This document shows, one piece after another, positions 38,501 to 47,500 of a stretch of DNA of 64,000 nucleotides (positions are counted from its first letter, which is position 1; each line of letters opens with the position of its first letter). The notes beneath the pieces were generated by a model that ran no database searches, was not told the origin of the DNA, and worked only from the letters and a program-made list of their open reading frames with translations. The stretch is taken from the NCBI GenBank assembly GCA_035235625.1, contig CP141140.1, forward strand, positions 53,315,351-53,379,350, read 5' to 3'. The position numbers were made by a program, and so were the translations under genes. Source of the DNA: Saururus chinensis. Lineage: Eukaryota; Streptophyta; Magnoliopsida; Piperales; Saururaceae.

Positions 38501-41500
38501 ACCTCCTTGCATATGACTACAGCATATCACCCTCAGACGAATGGCCAAACCGAGGTGGTCAACAGATGCTTGGAGCAATATCTTCGTTGTTTTGTTGGAG
38601 ACAACCCCGACAAGTGGCTTCACTTCTTGCCTTGGGTTGAGTATTCTTATAATACAGCTTTTCATACAGCTGCAGGATTTACCCCCTTTCGGGTGGTGTA
38701 TGGTCGAGATCCTCCTACTACCTTGGCTTATGTTCCCCACCGAGCTGCTGTGGGGGAGGTTGACCATCTACTTCAGACTCGTGATGAGTTATTGCGTCAA
38801 CTTAAGCATAATTTGCAGACCGCCCAAAACCGGATGAAGCAAGTGTATGATGGCCATCATACAGATTGCAAATTTCAGATTAGAGACTCGGTTTATGTCA
38901 GTTTTATGCCCCAAAGGCAATCCTCCTTATTTCAGCCTATGAGTGCCAAGTTAGCTCATTGGTTTCATGGTCCCTACTTTATTGTTGAGCGTGTGGGTGC
39001 TGTCGCCTATTGTCTCCAGCTTCCAACCGACTCTCAAGTTCATCCCATCTTCCATGTTTCGTGCCTCCGCCGCTTTGTGGGTGATCCTTCATGAGTTTCT
39101 CAGAATCCACCGCCCCTGTTTCTGCTTCCGGAAGTCCCACTGCCTGTTCCCTCTTCCATTATTGATACTCGTCGCATTCGCCGCTCTGGCCGTCTTGTGT
39201 TTGAGATTTTGGTTGCTTGGCATGGTCATTCGCTAGATGAGGCTTCATGGATGTCGGAGGATGACTTCTTTGCCCACTTCCCAGATTTTGCGCCTTGAGG
39301 TCACGACGGTAGCAGAGCGTGGTGGATTGTTATAGATCGTAAGTAGGATGTTTTAAATTAGGCAATCTGTCTTCATTAGGCAGTTACTTCATTAGGGCAA
39401 TTTCTTATTTATGCTATTATCTTTCATTAGGCAGTTTTCTTCATTAGGTTGTTTCCTTTATTAGGCCAGGTCTAATTAGGAATCTCTATTACTATGTAAA
39501 GGGTGACTGCCCTATTGGAAAAGTAATGAGAAATCAATTGCTCTAATCCTTCTTCTCTCTTCCCATCATCCTTTTCTCTCTGCCTTTCGTCCTTTCACTG
39601 GTTCGACTTGAACTAGTGGAAGATCCTCCCTCTCTTCGTTCCCCATTCTCCCAATTTCAGGACTCTGAATTGCAAGGTTCATAACATACAAGCACGGCAT
39701 GCAAGCAGAGAGGAGGACAAAATGGTAGAGGAGAAGACGATTAGGGAAGAGGGAATTAGGGCTAACTGACTTCTTCCATAATCCAAAAGAGACAGGCATT
39801 TGGCCTTTACATAATTTCCCACGCCTTATGGGCCTGGGCCTTAATTAAGTACTTAAACATAAGAAAGCAAAATACGGGCCTGCCTTAACAATGAAAGCTA
39901 ATTAAGCAATTGAAAGCAAAGCCTAATAATCACTAAGAGCATGGCAAACACAACAGCTGGCCCTCTCAAATCATGTCAGGATGTGGCAGGCATTACACCT
40001 GACAATTATGGTTCAAACTAGTTTTAGCCTACAGTTAGTCATGGTTGACTAAAAATTTGCTTGCATAGTTACATGAATAAAAAATTGTAAAACATAGGAT
40101 TTAGCTTAAAAATAAGCATATATATATATTTACATGATTATGTATTATAAAATTATCCTGATACAACAAGAACTAGAACATAATTGCCAATAATGGAAAC
40201 CCTATTTATTTCACAGCATCATAAAGTTAAAGAGGTCCAAGCACAAGCCCACTATTAGGTTTAGTGATCAACATATATTAAAAGTTTCACCTTCGGCACT
40301 GTTCAGCATAAAGGCAAAATGTTGAGTTGGCTTTTATATTTTAAGTTGGGGAGAAGAAAAAGTAAAAAAAAGCAACTAGTGGAAGAAAATACCTATTCCA
40401 ATCCGAATATTGCGAAGGGCAAGAAAGACACTAAGAGGTGAACCAACAGCGAAGAAAGTATCTACCTGACCAATATATTTGTTAGCAACACATGCAGTTG
40501 ACATAACCCCATCTTCAGTAGCAAAGAATTATACAAAAAAATTTGTCCATTCCTACCTCAAACTTCAGCTTGGTGTATGTGATGTATGGTGTATAGCTCT
40601 TCTGCGGCTCATTATTATCCGTTGCATTTTCTTTTAAAAGACATTGTCCAAAGAGACCTGATCCCAAGCACACTACAAGGCTAAGAATATACACGAATGA
40701 AGAAAGGATGAGGCTGCACCTTAAAAATCATGAAGGATAGATCATCACCTTGATGGAAATTATGACCTACTTCCTCCTCCTTTTTCAACAAAAGGGAAGA
40801 GTTATTTCTTGACTCCAGTTCAACAATTTTTGCTTTAAGGAAATTCACCTACAGCACCAGCGGACTCAAAAATCACCATCCAAAATGATAATTTGAATGT
40901 ATACCAGGTGGAAATAAGCAAATGTTCACTCTTCAACTGTACAGTTGGATCCAAACAAAGGGTTTACATACTCAGCTTATCATTATTAAATTAAACTAAA
41001 TAAAGAACAGATCAAACATCCAAATGATCAGAACAGAATATTTGTTCCCCATAAAGTTCATATATATCTAATGAAAATATATTCATAGTAGTTCAGCGAT
41101 ATTGGGCAGTTAAAGAAACAAAAACGAAATTAACATTAGTTGCAGAAAAAGTGAAGAGCATGTACATCTTTTGCATGATTGGACAATGGAAGTGAAAGTA
41201 ACTATGACATAGAAAGTTTAAGTAATCACCTCTTCTCTCAAATTGGAGATAATATTGTCCTTATCTTCCACATCTTCAAGCATGTCATGAGTCAAAGTAA
41301 CTGAACCAGGTTCTGAAGCTCGAACTCCAGCATTCATATCTAAATTCAGCTCATTTCCATCTTCACAAAGTAGAGGATTTGAATTTGAAACTTCCCTTGG
41401 TAATAATGTTGCATCAGTCAAGTGACTAGAATCAGAATCAGAACACTCTGTTTTAGAAGCTCGAGGTTCTCGTACAGATAAAAGCTGGCGATTAGAGAAC

Positions 41501-44500
41501 TCTTCTAGACTTGATGCGGAAGAGGGAGAAGCACCACTGGATGATATGTTTTTAACATCTCCTTCGACAGAGACAGAGGTGTTGTAACGTGAAACTGAGA
41601 TAGTATCTCCTTCCACAAAGCCCCCATCATTGTCTTTATAATCCTTCTCTTTTGCATCAAGAAAAGAATTGGGCTCACCAGACTCATGGGCTGGATCAAT
41701 TTCAGATCTTTCAACTTGGCCGTGTTTGCTATACATACAGTCCAAGGGGAGTGGAGAAGACAAAGTTGATTGGTGGCAGAGAATATCATACGAGAGAACA
41801 CTTCCTAGAGAATGACCATATATGGAAACCTACAAATTGTATGATATTTCACAATCACAACATGAGAGACAGAGAGAGTACAACAGTTGAAACGCATAAG
41901 AAAAGAACCTTTCCATCGTATCCTGGGTTCCGCTTCATAAATTTCATGTACAATCTATTCAACTGGTTAGAAACCTGGAAAAGACCAGAATAGTCCATCA
42001 AGAACCAAAAATTTGTCAAAGGATCCAAAGAATCTTCCCGTTAATTTATTAAAATGAAAAAGTAGGGCCAGATTCCTGAAAACAGGAACAAATTGCAACC
42101 CACTCAATACAGTTATTAATACAATTTCAAAGATTAGTAGTGGAAGACTCAACTATTAATTAAATTCTGTGAACTACAATAACTGGGAGGGGGGGAGGGA
42201 ACAGCATCGGTTACAGGAACAATATCAACCACCAGGCCTCCAACAGAGGGACCCTAATTTACAAACTGAGATATTTTTTTCGTTAACTTACTCTTCCTAA
42301 CTACGACTTGCCCAGATCAAACAGTAAAGTCAACGTGCATATCCATTTTATGTTATAAATTGGATTGTCTAAAAGCTATATTAAGCATGAAGACAAAGCT
42401 TGTTTTAAAATCTTCACACATATCCAGCGTGTGCAAATTATGGATCATATTATATAGAATTCACCAGGCCCAAGGAGATTATGCAATGTTAAGAAACCTC
42501 TCCACCTGAGAAAAAGGCATGACAGGGGCCTCAAGGTATTCCACCTCCAATGATGTAAAGCCTTAAGTTTACAAAAGAGTTTCAAGGGGAAAATTGGATG
42601 AATGAGAGAGAGGAAGACCTCTGCTGGTCGTGGATCAGCAAGGGGCGAGAGAAAGGGTTGAGAGGAGGAACAACAGAGGAGAAAGGAAGAGAATTGAGAC
42701 TAATTCTTGCTTAATCAGAAAAGAGGGCAATCGCCCTTTACATAGTCTTGCCCCTTATGGGCCTGGGCCTTTAATAAACTAAGCCTAATAAGGCCTTATT
42801 ATAAGAATCAGAAGTAATTAAGCCGAAGTATGCAATAAGAAACTGCATAATAAAAACTCAAATTAAGAACATCCTAAATATGAGACTAGTGCAATTCATA
42901 ACATCCAAGAAGGTAAGGTGAAAGCTTCGATGTGCAATGCTTAAGCCTCATGTATTTATAACCATAATATTAAATAAAGCATTACATATAAAAGTTTAGA
43001 AGGATATGACATGAGAAGTTATAATATTCATGACAAAGATAAAAATAATGAGGCACATAAAACATCATATACAACAAACATTTTTGTATTGCAGTACATA
43101 TATTTCGCAAAAGTTTACCATTACTTCGTATTATAGACCATAATTCACATTATAAGGTTGATATATGAATAAAATTGACATATGATCTCAGATTAAGTCT
43201 GAAACATGGATGATAAGAATAATTTCATAGATAAGGAACACATCACCTATAATACTAAAAGCTTATATGAATTTTAGAAGGAAAAAAAAGGTGAGGTAGA
43301 GACAGATCATACTAGGATTGTTTCTCTATTTTTTGCGGGTGCACGCAAGAGAGAGAGGAGGGGGGAGAACACAGAATAGGAGAAAAGAGTAGCAACACTA
43401 AAGGAAAAAAAAGGAGCTAGCAACTAAAAACAGGAGTGATGGAAAGCACAATGCATAACATTGGCCAGTAAAGAAAAGAGGGGAAAATAATTCAACAAAT
43501 GAGAAGTGAGGAGAAAAAAAATGGGGGGATATAAGCTGCTGGAGTTGCGGACATGCAGCATTAAGGCAGTCCGCATTTGGACATCAAGGAAAAAAAAACA
43601 AAGAAACATTATAGCTTCTCTGCATTTGGACATCAAGGTGAGAGCTTCCAAAAAAAGAAAGAGAAGAGAAAAAATGACCTCGTGGATGATGCATACCTTC
43701 AAGGTAAATGCATGACACATGCCTCAAAGGCATAAACCTGTCACAGAAGACACTTTAATATAATGCCTAGGAGGCGCCTTTTATAACAATGGGCAGAACT
43801 CTTCTCGACTACATTTAAGTAGCTGCATAACAAGTTCGAGCCATATATAGTTGAAATATTTTATCAATAATGTCTAAAATATTCAAAGGTTTGTGATCAA
43901 GGGTAACTTTTATCATGAAAAAGTAACTCCACTCCAAAAAATAAATCACTTTAGTCTTACCAAAAACGTCTTACTGCGTAAGAGCCGCAGACTTCAGTCC
44001 TCTTTACATTTAAAAAGGGAAAGCCCCTTCATTCCCAGCATACATGGCATCAAGTGAAGAGAAGAACACACATGGGGTACATGCAGAGGAGACTAGAGAC
44101 AGCACCAGCCAAGAGGTATGCTTCTGTGGCGAATTCAAGGAGAGGAAGAGGAAAGCCAAGAAAAAATGTGAATGAAATCCATAAAAAAGACATGCCAATA
44201 ACTAAAGGTCCTATTAATGTGATTAGTGCTTCCTGGCTGGCTCCCTGCCCCTTATCAAGGAAAACAGGCAATCTAAAGATGAGGACAGCTTTGAGACAAG
44301 TTGATTCATTGACTATATGTTGTTTATGGACATACAACAACCTTGCAATTTAATTTTGGCAAGTAGTCAATTGAACTGCTACTCAAACATCAGAATACTA
44401 GCGGACTGATATTGGTAATCATCATCATGGTCAACTAAATATGGCAAGAAGGAAATGATAAAGGATGGAAGAAGAAAGAGAGACAAAGTACCGAATCGAT

Positions 44501-47500
44501 TATATCTTGGCAGTAGATAGGACTCATGTAGTACAGGACATCATGAACCGTAGCACCAAGCATCACACGCAAACCTCGAACCCCATACAAAGTACATTTT
44601 TCAACAGCACTTTCACCACTAAGCTTCAAACTTCTTCTCCACTACAACAACATCAATCACAGGATGTGCATTATCAAACAAAATAAAAGCAAGAAAAAAA
44701 TAGATTCACATTACTACCATAATTAAAACCAAAAAGAGAACTAAAAGGAAATAGTGGTTTGGACCATAAACAAAACATCCCCTGTACCTGGCACGGAATA
44801 TATAGAACCCTCTGGGTATTGCGCTGGTTTGATGTTAGGTGTCGTTCAGCGAGACTTGCCGTTAAATGACGTAAATCGCCAACATCATCAACCAGATTGG
44901 CCTTCTCCAACCTTTGACCAATACCATGTACCATAAAAACTAAGTGCCGCACGGGTACCTGCAAGACAAAGAAAAACATTCTCTCTCAAGCAATTTGATA
45001 AAACTACACTAAGTTGCAACATCTTATACACATTGATTTGGGCTAAAAAGGGTAATCAAAAGCCTTTGATAAAGAAATACGAAACTTTATTAGAGTGTAA
45101 AGACAAGGGATAGCTCACAAGTTTTATATAGTTTAAACAATACACAAAATTGCAGTGCAAGAGTACAAACCTGGGAACAGTAGTCATCCATTTCTTCCTC
45201 TTTCTGTTGTCGTAGTTCATCCTATTAATAAAAAAAAATTTAATTCCCAGAAAGCAAAACAATATGCTAATGTGACAACGCAAGTAATTTGTGCCAACCA
45301 TTATGACAACAAATGCTATATCGCAATTTCTCAGCCACCTTTGACGATCAAATTAGTTCAAATTTGAACAGGAACCTTAAAAGACTTGGTAGAACTATGA
45401 CATCTTAATCAGCCACTTTTTTTAGTTAAAAGTTTAAGCTATCACACAATAGACTAACTATTTATATTGGCAAGAATAATACTCCCCTGCATGTGCAAGC
45501 ACTACTAACTCATTGGACATGTCTACACATAAGGGAAAACACAAACACCAATTATATCCACTTCCATAGAAATTTATCCAGAACATTTATCTTTAGTACC
45601 ATTTTTAAGCATTTTCACCTTAAAAGCTTAAGGTACAAGGGAAGGGGCATTAACAAGGCTCTATTAGTTGATTAACTAGTCCAAAAGAGCGATGCTATGC
45701 TATTGAGATGGGGGGGAGAGAAGGGGGGGCATGGATTTTGGGATACTGATCTCAAATAGATAGAGTTATAAGATGAGAGAGAAGAATGGGAAGGTTTTAC
45801 AAAAAAAAACAGAGAGAGGAGTAAAATGAAAGCTAGGTTTTATTATTTATTGACTTTTGACAACCCGAAGCTCTGCTAGAGTACACATTACACAGTAAAA
45901 TTTACACTTGCACCTGCTAAACATATGATTCTATTCATTTCCCCACTATTCTCCGAATTATAAAAAAAAAGCCCTGATAGTTAACTTATTCAAAACAAAA
46001 AGAGAACTAATTACCAATAGTTATGCTTCCTAGCAATTATTTGAGGTCAATGCCAACTGATTGTCTTTTTAAAAAACAACCAAGAAAAACATTAGAGAAC
46101 AATTCCAATGCACACCCCATTAAATTCATAAATGTAACTTGTCCAGCTAAGCCACCTTTGGCACTAGCTGATCAAATACAAATATCATGATTCCAAACCT
46201 CACAAAACATTGTAATAAACAAAAATAAACCAAGAAAATGAAATGAACATCCAACCTGAGTTGGCTTTGCAGATCCAGACAACGAAAATCCACGCCTAAG
46301 TTTGACCCCATTCAGTCCTAGACCAATAACCTGAGGAAAGCCAGAGTTTTCAACACCCAACCAAGCCTCCCAGGTGTCATCCTCTCCGGTAAAAAGAGCA
46401 TGTAGACCCTGTCAAGAAAAAAAGTAATATACAGTCAATGAAATAGTATATACACAAGAAAAAAATTGCTAACAAGACAATATATACCTGGGTACTGCCT
46501 TGTAAATCAACCCTAGCAGCAAACAGCCCAGATAGTTGAAAGGTCCTCCGATGCCAAACCTGAACGACATTATATTAAACACTTAAGTACTTACTCTCAT
46601 GCAAGAAAACTGTTAAATAGCTTGATCATACAAGCTGCCAAAAACTATGTAATGACAGAGATGCAGCGCCATACAGACCTGGCCTCGGTAAGCAAACTCT
46701 AACTGTTCAGCAACATCTTCACGTAGAGGAAGCCAGTCAAGCCCATTTTTACGAGCAAACCAGTGACCCCTGAGGACCCTCCGGTTTTCCCCATTCCAAT
46801 AAACTGGAAAACAGTGTCGCCTTTCCAAATCCACCTACACACCATCAGTAAATATATTCTTCAAGTAACTTTGATTTGATTTATACTAAAGTCCTAGTTG
46901 TTATCAAATATTTTTTATAGGAGCAGAATTATCTTCATTGTCATCATACACCAAATAACGATGCAACATTTCAATATACCAAATTGCAATCCCACTTGTT
47001 ATGCTAGAAAAAGGGATATAGCATACATGTGCAAGAAATGGCAAGGTTCTAATGCCAGTTGCCCTTCCAATGCAATTCTCTTAACAAGGGGGGAAGATAT
47101 TCTGTTTGAAGGCTGCAGTACCCAAAATGGTAATACAAAACAGTATAACTTTACCTCATATAGTCCTCCTTTAACAGGGACGCCAACTCTTTCTTCATCA
47201 ATGGCATGAAGGCTTGCTGCCCCCAGTGCTTCAGAAGATGTCAGTAACAATTGCTTATTTACAGTGGAATTTTTTGAAGGACCGCTTGGGCCTTCACTGC
47301 ACTCAGCATACTCCCTCCACCAATATGTAAGCAACTCTTCCTCTTTGTGCAAAAAAGCAGCCTCCAGTGCCAAAGAATCCCTCATACTAAACCGAAAATA
47401 CTCACTCTTTCCAACTATTTCTGTTCGAGGAACAGATGCTGCTAACTCTGTAGAAGTTGAGCAAAAATAATTAATGAAAATAACAAGAAACATTTCAAAC

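Larger units (their letters stand above)
29633..39686 (+). mobile_element. Ty3/Gypsy chromovirus, dead, split by a Copia insertion
   Basis: 5' LTR 29633-29932 and 3' LTR 39329-39686, both TGTTAT to ATAACA. Between them, in order, are gag, zinc knuckle, protease, reverse transcriptase, RNase H, integrase and a chromodomain, which places it among plant chromoviruses. Without the Copia insertion it is about 5.35 kb. The 5-bp flanks CGCAA and TACAA match at three positions. The primer site after the 5' LTR is not recognisable. Many frameshifts, stops and lost catalytic residues show it is inactive. It lies in SGR2 intron 13, antisense to the gene. Confidence 0.9.
29550..40004 (-). mobile_element. 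5' LTR and primer site of the outermost element, split by a 10-kb insertion
   Basis: Read on the minus strand, the LTR starts TGTCAGGTGTAATG at 40004 and runs to 39687. It resumes at 29632 and ends CACAACA at 29563, about 388 bp in total. TGGTATCGGAGC, a variant methionine-tRNA primer site, follows at 29561-29550 after one base. The chromovirus at 29633-39686 sits inside the LTR. A related LTR-like sequence with the same GGCCCAGGCCCATAAGG block is at 42600-42903. Confidence 0.65.

Noticed and set aside
43440-43720. Open frames on both strands in SGR2 intron 8
   Set aside because: Purine-rich intron sequence with no conserved domain; the flanking splice sites already place it in an intron.
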